Shown here in pieces: positions 1 to 6,938 of a DNA stretch of 28,819 nucleotides. A model generated the notes under the pieces. It was not told the DNA's origin. It searched no databases and saw nothing but the letters and a program-made list of their open reading frames with translations. This DNA comes from Lactobacillaceae bacterium (lineage in GTDB: Bacteria > Bacillota > Bacilli > Lactobacillales > Lactobacillaceae). The DNA lies in assembly GCA_031282325.1 (NCBI GenBank), contig JAITDY010000040.1:1-28819 (forward strand), written 5' to 3'. The translations under genes were made by a program, and so were the position numbers. Positions within the stretch are counted from its first letter, which is position 1. Each line of letters begins with the position of its first letter.

Positions 1-355
1 TAGAGAAGGATATTACTTTCATTTTACTGATGTTGAGCTTCATACAGTTAGCAATGCACCAACCTCGTATAGAGTTAATGTCAGACTGTAGGAGATTACA
101 GTCCTGAGGAGATTTAACAGTTCGATAAATGTTGAGATCATCAGCAAAGAGTAAATACTTGGAATGGGCGATAGCCTCACATAAGTCATTAATGAACACA
201 TTGAATAGCAGGGGTCCCAGGACCGATCCCTGAGAGAACTTCAAAAGGCGTCGAAAGAACACCCGAAACACGGACCTGAGATTTCCGGTTGGACAGGTAA
301 CTGTGAAACCAGTTTACATAGCCACCAGAAAGCCCGAAGGCATCAAAATCATATA
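1..355 (-). mobile_element. Decayed jockey-like non-LTR retrotransposon, reverse transcriptase fragment
   Basis: Read on the minus strand, this stretch encodes the core of a LINE-type reverse transcriptase in two frames. The first frame (about 350-228) reads DAFGLSGGYVNWFHSYLSNR, followed by a segment typical of the fingers/palm region. The second frame (about 232-1) reads GSVLGPLLFNVFINDL, then LLFADDLNIYR, which holds the catalytic FADD box (a YxDD variant), then a segment ending MKLNISK. These are hallmarks of animal jockey-clade elements and have no counterpart in bacterial group II or retron reverse transcriptases. The frames are joined by a small deletion, so the copy is dead. Its 5' part is missing (the similarity starts near 355) and its 3' part runs off the window. 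The arthropod origin is inferred from family style; the reverse-transcriptase identity is seen directly. Confidence 0.85.
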
Positions 356-690
356 AATAAAGGACAATGGCAAATATCTGATGAAGTAATATGTGGATTT
401 GTCCCTCTTGCTTTATTCAGTTTGTTTTAGGTTAACAGCATTAGGTAACTTCTAATTTGAAATGTTGTGTTTTGTAATATAAACAGGATGGTGTTTTTAG
501 ATAAAGACAGGACAATGGATAATGTCCAGCAACATAACATTTGTACTAATGTACCATCACCACAAACTCTTAGTTAAAAATAACACATGTTTGTACTGAA
601 GTCAAGTATTCAAAACACAATTGCCATCACCAAACATAATATGAAAGGATGAGAAAGAGTGTACAATCACTATCAAGGCAACAATACAGT
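356..690. other. Animal-like non-coding DNA between the LINE fragment and the rlmB break
   Basis: No bacterial gene, promoter, terminator or convincing reading frame is visible. The text is AT-rich and TG/CA-rich and differs in texture from the compact bacterial DNA that begins near 696. A related short phrase (GACATTATCCATTGTCC and GCCATTGTCC on the minus strand) occurs twice, near 505-525 and 360-372, which may be a decayed repeat. The most economical reading is host (arthropod) intergenic DNA into which a 5'-truncated LINE copy inserted. Confidence 0.55.
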
Positions 691-1061
691 TGTATAGCTG
701 CATCAGCAGTTCTTAAAATACTGCCTAGATTATGTGGATCTTCAATTTCATCTAAGATGACTATAAATGGATCTTCATTTTTGCTTTTAGCTAATTGCAA
801 AATATCATCTACGTCGACATATTCATAAGCAGCAATGCTTGCGGCGACCCCTTGATGTACTTGATTATTGGTTAATTCTTTTAGTTTTAATGTAGAAACT
901 TTTTGAATTACAAGTTTTGCTTTTTTTACAGTGTTTTCAATTTCTCGTGCCTTATCTTTATTTAATGAATCACTAATATAGATTTTATTAATTGTTGCGT
1001 TGTTTTTAATAGCTTCATTAACAGCATGAATACCGAAAATTATTTCAAGATTATCGTTCAT
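627..1061 (-). CDS. rlmB: 23S rRNA 2'-O-methyltransferase RlmB (SpoU/TrmH family), truncated at a foreign junction
   Basis: RlmB methylates a ribose in 23S rRNA using SAM. Residues 1-122 from the ATG at 1061 match the family: an N-terminal substrate-binding domain beginning NLEIIFGIHAVNEAI, then the start of the SpoU domain with the motif DEIEDPHNLGSILRTADAA. Family members are about 245 residues long and continue with a glycine-rich knot that binds SAM. Here the match stops at about 696, and the next 22 codons (to a stop at 627) resemble nothing bacterial, so the catalytic half is missing. A GTG at 1076 is in frame, but the ATG at 1061 has a GGTGAG ribosome binding site at suitable spacing and overlaps the mrnC end by 11 bases, as expected for this coupled pair. 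Whether the true genome holds an intact gene cannot be told from here. Confidence 0.85.
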   Translation of the reverse strand: MNDNLEIIFGIHAVNEAIKNNATINKIYISDSLNKDKAREIENTVKKAKLVIQKVSTLKLKELTNNQVHQGVAASIAAYEYVDVDDILQLAKSKNEDPFIVILDEIEDPHNLGSILRTADAAIQLYCCLDSDCTLFLILSYYVW

Positions 1062-1461
1062 TTCTTGTCTCACCACTTTCTACTTGTTTAATCATCCAAT
1101 CAATAAGTTGATTTAATCTTTTTAAATCATTACTTAAAAATAAATACCCCAATAAACTCTCAACACCAGTTGAAATCTGATAAGTCACAATATCAGTATT
1201 TTTCGCTTTAGTATGTGGATGAGAATTTCGACCCCTCTTATAAATATCGATTTCAGTTTCCGTTAATATGCTACTTTCTTGCATTAATTTAAATAGTCTT
1301 GCATGTGCCTTTGCAGAAACAAATTCTTTACTCATTTTTTGTAAAATATTTACTTTTGTAATTCCTTGCTTTACTAAATGAACTCGAATCGCCGATTCAT
1401 AAACAGCGTCTCCAACATAGGCTAAAGTCAAACCATTTAATTGTTGATAATTAAATTCCAT
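1051..1461 (-). CDS. mrnC: Mini-ribonuclease III, 23S rRNA maturation
   Basis: MrnC trims the ends of pre-23S rRNA as a homodimer. It has the RNase III catalytic domain but no double-stranded RNA-binding domain. The 136-residue length fits. The opening LNGLTLAYVGDAVYE carries the conserved acidic signature (D18, E22), and the later RGRNSH and LLGYLF segments match the second half of the catalytic site. In Firmicutes the usual order is cysS-mrnC-rlmB; the rlmB neighbour is kept, but cysS is replaced by a divergent ABC transporter gene. The ATG at 1461 fits the family's N-terminus but has no Shine-Dalgarno sequence, and it lies 7 bases from a TATAAT on its own strand, so the mRNA may be leaderless. 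Confidence 0.92.
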   Translation of the reverse strand: MEFNYQQLNGLTLAYVGDAVYESAIRVHLVKQGITKVNILQKMSKEFVSAKAHARLFKLMQESSILTETEIDIYKRGRNSHPHTKAKNTDIVTYQISTGVESLLGYLFLSNDLKRLNQLIDWMIKQVESGETRNER

Positions 1462-1464
1462 TTA

Positions 1465-1482
1465 TAAAATTATATAATTTTA
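1465..1482. promoter_or_regulatory. 18-bp perfect palindrome acting as candidate bidirectional -10 promoter for mrnC and the glnP-like gene
   Basis: The sequence TAAAATTATATAATTTTA is identical to its own reverse complement. It contains TATAAT on the plus strand (1473-1478) and TATAAT on the minus strand (1469-1474), sharing their central bases. It occupies most of the 28-bp gap between two divergent start codons, so both genes must either use it or be read from inside the opposite gene. No strong -35 is evident; TTTTCA at 16-bp spacing is a possible one on the minus strand. Promoter function is inferred; the palindrome and the hexamers are seen. Confidence 0.55.
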
Positions 1483-1489
1483 AACATCT

Positions 1490-2968
1490 ATGAAAAATAA
1501 AGTTTTGGTTTTCTTAATTATCTTTTTTGGCCTTTTGTCTTTTGGAATTAATGTCCATGCCTCGGATAATAATTTATATCAAGAAATTAAAAAAAGAAAA
1601 AGTATAGTTGTTGGAACTTCTGCAGATTATCCTCCTTTTGAGTTCACCAAACAAGTTAATGGTAAAACTAAATATTTTGGTTCTGATATTCAATTAGCCC
1701 AAAAAATTGCAGATCAATTAAAGGTTAAATTAATTATCAAAAATATGGATTTTAGTTCCCTGCTAGTCGGATTAGAAACACACAAAATCGATATAGTTAT
1801 CGCCGGAATGAATCCAGATCCCACGAGATTGCAAACAGTCGATTTTTCAAATAATTATTTTACCGCCAAAGAATCATTAGTAATTCGTTCAAATGACAAC
1901 AAAATAATTAACAGTTATAAAGATTTAAATAATCGCGTAATTGGAGTACAGACAGGCAGTGTTCAAGAAAAATTAGCTTCTAATTTCCTTCCTAATACAA
2001 AAGTAATTAAATTAGCCAGTGTCACTGATTTAATTTTATCCTTACAAACCAAAAAAGTGGATGCCTTATCTTTATCGGGTGGTGTTGGTCAGGCTTATGC
2101 AAAGTCAGTTAAAGGTCTAACTGCAATCAACGCTAATTATCCTATTGATTCTCAAAATGAGTCTGATAACAATGGATTTTCTGTCGCAATTCCTAAAAAT
2201 GAAGAATTATTATTAACAAAAATTAATCAAATTATTAAGGCTATCGGTAAAAAAGGCTATCAAAATTTTTTAAACAAAGCTGGAAAAGAATTACAAAATA
2301 AATCTTATTCATCAAAATCTGTAGCTAAAAATAAAGATTCTTCAATGTGGAATTATCGAAGCTATTTCATTAAAGGACTTAAAATTACTTTATTTATTTC
2401 ATTCATAGGTGTAATCTTAGGATTTATTTTAGGATCTCTCTTTGGCTGGATGAGTATTTCTCATTTATCAATTTTTAGATTAATCGCTAGAACTTACATT
2501 GAGATTATCCGCGGAACACCCCTAATGGTTCAAATGCTTTTTGCTTATTTTGGAATTGGTACGCTATTTAATTTATCGAGTATTATAAGTGGAATTATAG
2601 CAATTAGTGTGAATTCCGCCGCTTATGTAGCTGAAATAATTAGAGGTGGAATTAATTCTGTTGACACAGGACAAAAAGAGGCTTCCTTATCGATGGGCTT
2701 AAATAGTAAACAAGCAATGCGTTATATTATTTTTCCTCAAGCAATTAAAAATATCTGGCCTTCATTAGGAAACGAATTTATTACTTTAATTAAAGAAAGT
2801 TCTATTGTTTCCATGATTGGCGTTCCCGATTTGATTTATCAATTAAAAAACGTACAGGCAAATACTTATAGAGGTATTGCTCCAATAGTTGTAGTTTTCT
2901 TTATTTATCTAACAATTAATTTTTTATTAGGTAGTTTATTAAGATTTATTGAGAAAAAATTTAAATAA
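1490..2968 (+). CDS. glnP: Glutamine/polar amino acid ABC transporter, fused substrate-binding protein and permease
   Basis: This 492-residue protein imports a polar amino acid, probably glutamine or glutamate. Residues 1-25 are a signal sequence. Residues about 30-270 form a type 3 periplasmic-binding-protein-like domain (VVGTSADYPPFEF, GSDIQLAQKIA, GVQTGSVQEKLAS). Residues about 295-490 are an inner-membrane permease domain with the FIKGLKITLFISF entry helix and the EAA loop (ISVNSAAYVAEIIRGGI through KEASLSMGLNSKQA). SBP-permease fusions of this kind are the normal GlnP form in lactic acid bacteria. The cognate ATPase GlnQ normally follows, but here the next gene is convergent and unrelated, so the ATPase must be encoded elsewhere. 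It is the only plus-strand gene in the window. The start lacks a Shine-Dalgarno and follows a TATAAT by 11 bases. The substrate is inferred from the family. Confidence 0.88.
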   Translation: MKNKVLVFLIIFFGLLSFGINVHASDNNLYQEIKKRKSIVVGTSADYPPFEFTKQVNGKTKYFGSDIQLAQKIADQLKVKLIIKNMDFSSLLVGLETHKIDIVIAGMNPDPTRLQTVDFSNNYFTAKESLVIRSNDNKIINSYKDLNNRVIGVQTGSVQEKLASNFLPNTKVIKLASVTDLILSLQTKKVDALSLSGGVGQAYAKSVKGLTAINANYPIDSQNESDNNGFSVAIPKNEELLLTKINQIIKAIGKKGYQNFLNKAGKELQNKSYSSKSVAKNKDSSMWNYRSYFIKGLKITLFISFIGVILGFILGSLFGWMSISHLSIFRLIARTYIEIIRGTPLMVQMLFAYFGIGTLFNLSSIISGIIAISVNSAAYVAEIIRGGINSVDTGQKEASLSMGLNSKQAMRYIIFPQAIKNIWPSLGNEFITLIKESSIVSMIGVPDLIYQLKNVQANTYRGIAPIVVVFFIYLTINFLLGSLLRFIEKKFK

Positions 2969-2998
2969 AAAATCCGCGACTATTTTTGCGGATTTTTT
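2967..2998. terminator. Bidirectional intrinsic terminator between convergent genes
   Basis: An 11-bp perfect stem (AAAAAATCCGC at 2967-2977 with GCGGATTTTTT at 2988-2998) encloses a 10-base loop. With A and T tracts on both sides it can end transcription in both directions. It overlaps the stop codon of the glnP-like gene (2966-2968) and of the permease (2997-2999), so the two convergent genes share one 30-base element. Confidence 0.9.
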
Positions 2999-4388
2999 AT
3001 TTGTTTGTTTTGTTCTTGCGATTTTCCCAATAAAATATTGGAATACCGATTAAAACAACTAAGAAACTGACACTTATTCCAATAATTTGAGTTGTGTCGT
3101 TATAATTAATTGCTTCATCGATTGCTGATTGGAAAGTAGTAATAATAATAAATAAAGAACCTGCAATCGCAATAATTGGAGTAATCGGATATAAAGGCGT
3201 TTTAAATGAATTAACTGGTGCTTTATGTTCTCGTAAAATAAACACAGCAAAAAAGGCTAGGATATAAAAACTCCAAATAACTAAAATTCCCCAATCAGTT
3301 AAATCTTGTGCTCCTGCAACGAACAATAAAATAATTGCAATTAAAGAAATAAATAGTATTGAGTTAGTGGGAACTTTAGTTTTTGCTCCTACTTTACCGA
3401 AAAAATTAGAAAATGGAATATTTTTGTCTTCAGCCATTCCAAAAGCAATTCTTGGAAAGGCTAGGATTTTAGAATTTAAAGTTCCTAATATACTAATCGC
3501 AATAATAATAGTAATCAATTTTCCAACAATCGATCCAAAATATTTAGCAAAAATAAAAGATGGGACTTGTTCTTTTAAGGTTTCAATTTGAGACACTGGA
3601 AGTAAGTGTAAAATAACTGCACTAACAGAAATGTAAATTAACAAAACTACGAGTATCCCAGCGAAAATGGCTTTAGGTAAATTCCTTTTACTATTTTTAA
3701 TTTCTCCAGATATAGACGCTATAATCATCCAACCATCATATGCAAATAGAGCTGGTATCATCGCTGAACCAATTGATCCTAATGAAGATGCTGAACTTTG
3801 TGAAGCAGCTTGAACATTCGAACTTAAATCGATATCCTTAGCAAAAAAAGTACCGAAAATAATCAGAACAATTAAAGGAACTAATTTAATATAAGTTGCT
3901 ACTTGAGAAACATATTTAGTAATTATATTATTGAACAAATTAACAGCAGTTAAAATAATAATAATTCCTAATGTAACCAAAATAGAAATTTTAAATCCAT
4001 AAATTTTATTGTCTGGATTGACTCCGAATATATTCAATAAAATGACTGAAAAGAAGTAGCCAACAGCAGCAATCATAGCTGGTCCATAAAAAATTATATT
4101 AGTCCAACCAACTATAAAAGCAGGTAATCTACCATAAACATGATCGACATAGGAGTACAATCCACCCGTTTTATCAATTTGCCCAGCTAATTCAGCTACC
4201 GTTAACGACCCAGCCAAAGTAATTACACCACTAGCTACCCAAGCAATAATAGCTCCATTACCAGTGCCAGCAGTAGATAAAACCTCTCCTTGCTTAAAAA
4301 AAATCCCTGAGCCAATTACAGTTCCAATTATCAAGAAAAATACATTCCAGAAACCAAAACTTTTATTTAATTGTTTTTCTTCATTCAT
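2997..4388 (-). CDS. APC-superfamily amino acid permease (SteT/LAT-like)
   Basis: A 463-residue inner-membrane protein with about 12 predicted hydrophobic helices. The first helix carries the APC signature GTVIGSGIFF (residues about 22-31), followed by the GGLYSYVDHVYG segment near residue 75. The layout, with a short C-terminal tail, resembles Firmicute serine/threonine exchangers and LAT-type permeases such as SteT, but sequence alone does not fix the substrate. It follows the thiD-like gene by 32 bases on the same strand and may be the last gene of a dus–thiD–permease transcript ending at the bidirectional terminator. The start has no Shine-Dalgarno, only AT-rich text. Confidence 0.88.
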   Translation of the reverse strand: MNEEKQLNKSFGFWNVFFLIIGTVIGSGIFFKQGEVLSTAGTGNGAIIAWVASGVITLAGSLTVAELAGQIDKTGGLYSYVDHVYGRLPAFIVGWTNIIFYGPAMIAAVGYFFSVILLNIFGVNPDNKIYGFKISILVTLGIIIILTAVNLFNNIITKYVSQVATYIKLVPLIVLIIFGTFFAKDIDLSSNVQAASQSSASSLGSIGSAMIPALFAYDGWMIIASISGEIKNSKRNLPKAIFAGILVVLLIYISVSAVILHLLPVSQIETLKEQVPSFIFAKYFGSIVGKLITIIIAISILGTLNSKILAFPRIAFGMAEDKNIPFSNFFGKVGAKTKVPTNSILFISLIAIILLFVAGAQDLTDWGILVIWSFYILAFFAVFILREHKAPVNSFKTPLYPITPIIAIAGSLFIIITTFQSAIDEAINYNDTTQIIGISVSFLVVLIGIPIFYWENRKNKTNK

Positions 4389-4420
4389 TATTAATAATTT
4401 AACATTATTTTATTTTTTTG

Positions 4421-5227
4421 TTAATCAATTATGGACCAATGATTGATTGGACCGAATTTATGACCAACTTCAATTTGATTTTTAATTGCTAATTGTGTTT
4501 TTTCTTCAGCAATTTTCACCGCTTCTAAAAGATTCTTTTTTAAAGCTAATTGACTAACAATTGTTGCCGAAAAAGTATCTCCCGTGCCATTAATTCGATC
4601 AGTGGGAATATAATCATGGCTAAAATAGTGAAAATTCTGTTTTTCATCTAGGAAAACATCTGTTATATCAGCTTTTTCTCCAGAATGTTTTCCTTTAATT
4701 ACTACATTTTTCGGACCCATTTTTTGTATCGATAAAGCAGCTTTTTGAATTGTATCCATATTATTTTCAAAAGATTCACCAAATAATATTTGGGCTTCAT
4801 AAAAATTTGGCGTGACAATTTTTGCAAGGGGAAATAATTGTTTTTTTATAGTTTCAATAGCTGAATCCTCTAATAATTTATTTCCGTGTTTAGTGGTAAT
4901 AACAGGATCGATAACAATTTGCCCTAAATCGAGTTCCTTAATTTTTTTAGCGACGAGTTCAATTATCGACGAATTTGCCAACATTCCGGTTTTAGTGGCA
5001 AGAATTTTAAAATCTCGAGACAACACTTTGAATTGTTCATCAATAAAATCGTTCGGTAATAAGTGCGAACTAGTTATTCCGTATGAATTCCCAGAAACAG
5101 CAGCTACCAAAACCGACATCCCATAAGTTCTGTTTGCAAAAAAAGTATGCAAATCAGCTTGCATACCTGCACTTCCATCTGAATCGCTACCAGCAATTGT
5201 TAAAACTTGTGGGAAATTATTAATCAT
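4421..5227 (-). CDS. thiD: Phosphomethylpyrimidine / pyridoxine kinase, ThiD family
   Basis: A ribokinase-fold kinase of 268 residues. The start LTIAGSDSDGSAGMQADLHTF is the ThiD/PdxK substrate- and nucleotide-binding signature, VTPNFYEAQ is the conserved central motif, and NGTGDTFSA (213-221) supplies the anion hole and catalytic aspartate D217. Members phosphorylate hydroxymethylpyrimidine (phosphate) in thiamine salvage or pyridoxal-type vitamers, and the two activities cannot be separated here. No other thiamine or B6 gene lies nearby, which fits a stand-alone vitamin-salvage role, common in fastidious lactic acid bacteria. The start overlaps the end of dus by 8 bases, suggesting translational coupling. 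Confidence 0.85.
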   Translation of the reverse strand: MINNFPQVLTIAGSDSDGSAGMQADLHTFFANRTYGMSVLVAAVSGNSYGITSSHLLPNDFIDEQFKVLSRDFKILATKTGMLANSSIIELVAKKIKELDLGQIVIDPVITTKHGNKLLEDSAIETIKKQLFPLAKIVTPNFYEAQILFGESFENNMDTIQKAALSIQKMGPKNVVIKGKHSGEKADITDVFLDEKQNFHYFSHDYIPTDRINGTGDTFSATIVSQLALKKNLLEAVKIAEEKTQLAIKNQIEVGHKFGPINHWSIID

Positions 5228-6224
5228 TTTCTAGCTCGCTTTTATTTTCAATTTCATCAATTATTTGTCTTGCTTCATCCGTACTTGTAGTTCTTACTAA
5301 TCTATCTCGATAAGTAGCTGCATTCGGTAATCCTCTAATATAGATTTTAAAAAATCTACGCAACGATTCAAAGCGTTTTGGACCAATATTTAAAACATAG
5401 TCATCATACAAATCTAATTGCATTCTAAATAAAGCAAATAATTCTTCTTGAGAATGTTGTTTGGCATCATCAAAAGCAAATGGGTTTTCAAAAATACCAC
5501 GTCCAATCATAATTCCATCAATTCCGGGGTATTTTTTAGCTAACTGCAAGCCCTGCTCTTTAGTTTTAATATCGCCATTAATTTGAATTAACGTATCTGG
5601 TGATATTTCATCTCTCATTTTTAAAATATCAGCAATTACTTCAAAATGTGCTCCTGCTTTGCTCATTTCTTTTTTTGAACGTAAATGAACGGTTAAAACT
5701 TCAATATCTTGTTTTAATAAAAATGGAATCCATTCGTGATAATCATCAATAGATGAAAAGCCCAATCTAGTTTTTACACTTACCGGTAGTCCGGCTTTTT
5801 TGGTAGCAGTAATCACTTTTGCAGCGTTTTCATAGTGACGAATATAATCAGAACCACCATGATTTTTAATAACAGTCGGATCTGGACAACCCATATTTAA
5901 ATCAATTGCTAAAAATCCCATATCTTTAATTGCGTCTGCGGCGGAAGCAAAACTTTCTGGATCGTCACCATTGCCCCATAATTGAACAATTGGTTGCTTT
6001 TCATTTTCATCAACATATAAACGATGACGGACAGAAAATTTAGCTTTTTCATGAGTAATACTGGTTGCATTTGTAAATTCAGTATAAAAATTATCTGGCG
6101 CTGAAGCTTGCTTTACCACTCGTCGAAAAACAGTATCAGTAACCGCCTCCATAGGAGCTAAGCTAAAGAAAGGGGCTTTTAAATGATTTTCTTTAATTTT
6201 TTTCCAATAATTACTTTTCGGCAT
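5220..6224 (-). CDS. dus: tRNA-dihydrouridine synthase (Dus family)
   Basis: A 334-residue FMN-dependent enzyme that reduces uridines in tRNA to dihydrouridine. Visible hallmarks are APMEAVTDTVFRRVV near the N-terminus (FMN site), NMGCPDP with catalytic Cys113, VSVKTRLGF, then the INGDI and GIMIGRGIFENPFAF segments that bind the FMN phosphate at the end of the TIM barrel. The final ~70 residues form the helical tRNA-binding domain. Which D-loop uridine is modified cannot be read from the sequence. It is the first gene of the set reading into thiD and the permease. The start has no Shine-Dalgarno; a TAAAAT hexamer ends 6 bases before the ATG. Confidence 0.9.
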   Translation of the reverse strand: MPKSNYWKKIKENHLKAPFFSLAPMEAVTDTVFRRVVKQASAPDNFYTEFTNATSITHEKAKFSVRHRLYVDENEKQPIVQLWGNGDDPESFASAADAIKDMGFLAIDLNMGCPDPTVIKNHGGSDYIRHYENAAKVITATKKAGLPVSVKTRLGFSSIDDYHEWIPFLLKQDIEVLTVHLRSKKEMSKAGAHFEVIADILKMRDEISPDTLIQINGDIKTKEQGLQLAKKYPGIDGIMIGRGIFENPFAFDDAKQHSQEELFALFRMQLDLYDDYVLNIGPKRFESLRRFFKIYIRGLPNAATYRDRLVRTTSTDEARQIIDEIENKSELEND

Positions 6225-6260
6225 ACAAATATTTTAACTTACTTATAATAACTATCAAAA

Positions 6261-6863
6261 TTAATAACTATCACCAACTGTTATTTGTTGATTAATATAT
6301 TGATTATTTATCAAGGAATTATTAAAAACTCTTGCTACTGTTTGGCGCGACACACTTTGAACTTCTGCAACTTGCGTATCAGATTGCGTAATAATTGCTT
6401 TTTGCTCTTTTTTAGTATTAAACATTGCTGGATTAATGATTGTATACGGAATTTGAGAATTAATTATTATATCAATCGCGTCTTTTTGTTGGCCGAAATA
6501 TTCTGGCATTGTTTTCCAAAAGCTCCCTTCCCTACCTATTGTTTCTTTATTAGCACCAGCAGCACCAAGCCATAAAATTCTTTTAACATTGGAATTTGAT
6601 TCTTGAATTGCTTTTAATAAATTATTAGCAAATAGTGGCATCGGTGATGAACCAACAAAACTTAAAACAATATCTGCATCTTCCAAGGCCGGAATAATCG
6701 TTTTATAATCGTACATATCTCCTTCTATTACTGAATAATGATTATTTTGTGATTGTAAGCGCTTTTTATCACGCACAAAAAGAACTATTTCTTTATCTTG
6801 ATCATAAATATTTATAAATTGTTGAGCTAAGTTTCCTGTAGCGCCTAAAATTAAATTCTTCAT
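6261..6863 (-). CDS. NAD(P)-binding SDR/NmrA-like oxidoreductase
   Basis: A 200-residue Rossmann-fold protein. The opening LILGATGNLAQQF is the GxxGxxG-type dinucleotide-binding motif of atypical short-chain dehydrogenases. VLSFVGSS and ILWLGAAGANKET correspond to the later strands. No canonical YxxxK is evident, which fits the NmrA/atypical SDR group, where many members are redox sensors or of unknown activity. The substrate is unknown. It is monocistronic in appearance: the gap to dus is 36 bases and the pepO terminator lies upstream. A GGAAAG motif sits immediately before the ATG. Confidence 0.75.
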   Translation of the reverse strand: MKNLILGATGNLAQQFINIYDQDKEIVLFVRDKKRLQSQNNHYSVIEGDMYDYKTIIPALEDADIVLSFVGSSPMPLFANNLLKAIQESNSNVKRILWLGAAGANKETIGREGSFWKTMPEYFGQQKDAIDIIINSQIPYTIINPAMFNTKKEQKAIITQSDTQVAEVQSVSRQTVARVFNNSLINNQYINQQITVGDSY

Positions 6864-6899
6864 CTTTCCATTTAAAATTATTAATATTTTAGCAAAAAT

Positions 6900-6923
6900 A
6901 AAACCACCTAAATTGGTGGCTTT
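6900..6923 (-). terminator. Intrinsic terminator downstream of pepO
   Basis: On the minus strand AAAGCCACC pairs with GGTGGTTTT (one G-U wobble) around a 6-base loop and is followed by a T-rich run (TATTTTTG). It lies 15 bases after the pepO stop. Confidence 0.8.
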
Positions 6924-6938
6924 ATTATGAATAATTAA

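Noticed and set aside
1..355. Bacterial group II intron or retron reverse transcriptase
   Set aside because: The FADD box context, GSVLGPLLFNVFINDL and the LNISK tail are of the animal LINE type, and no intron RNA domains or msr/msd are present.
627..695. A natural alternative C-terminus for RlmB
   Set aside because: The 22 residues after ADAA show no similarity to the SpoU knot and lie in DNA that resembles animal sequence; it is chance read-through.
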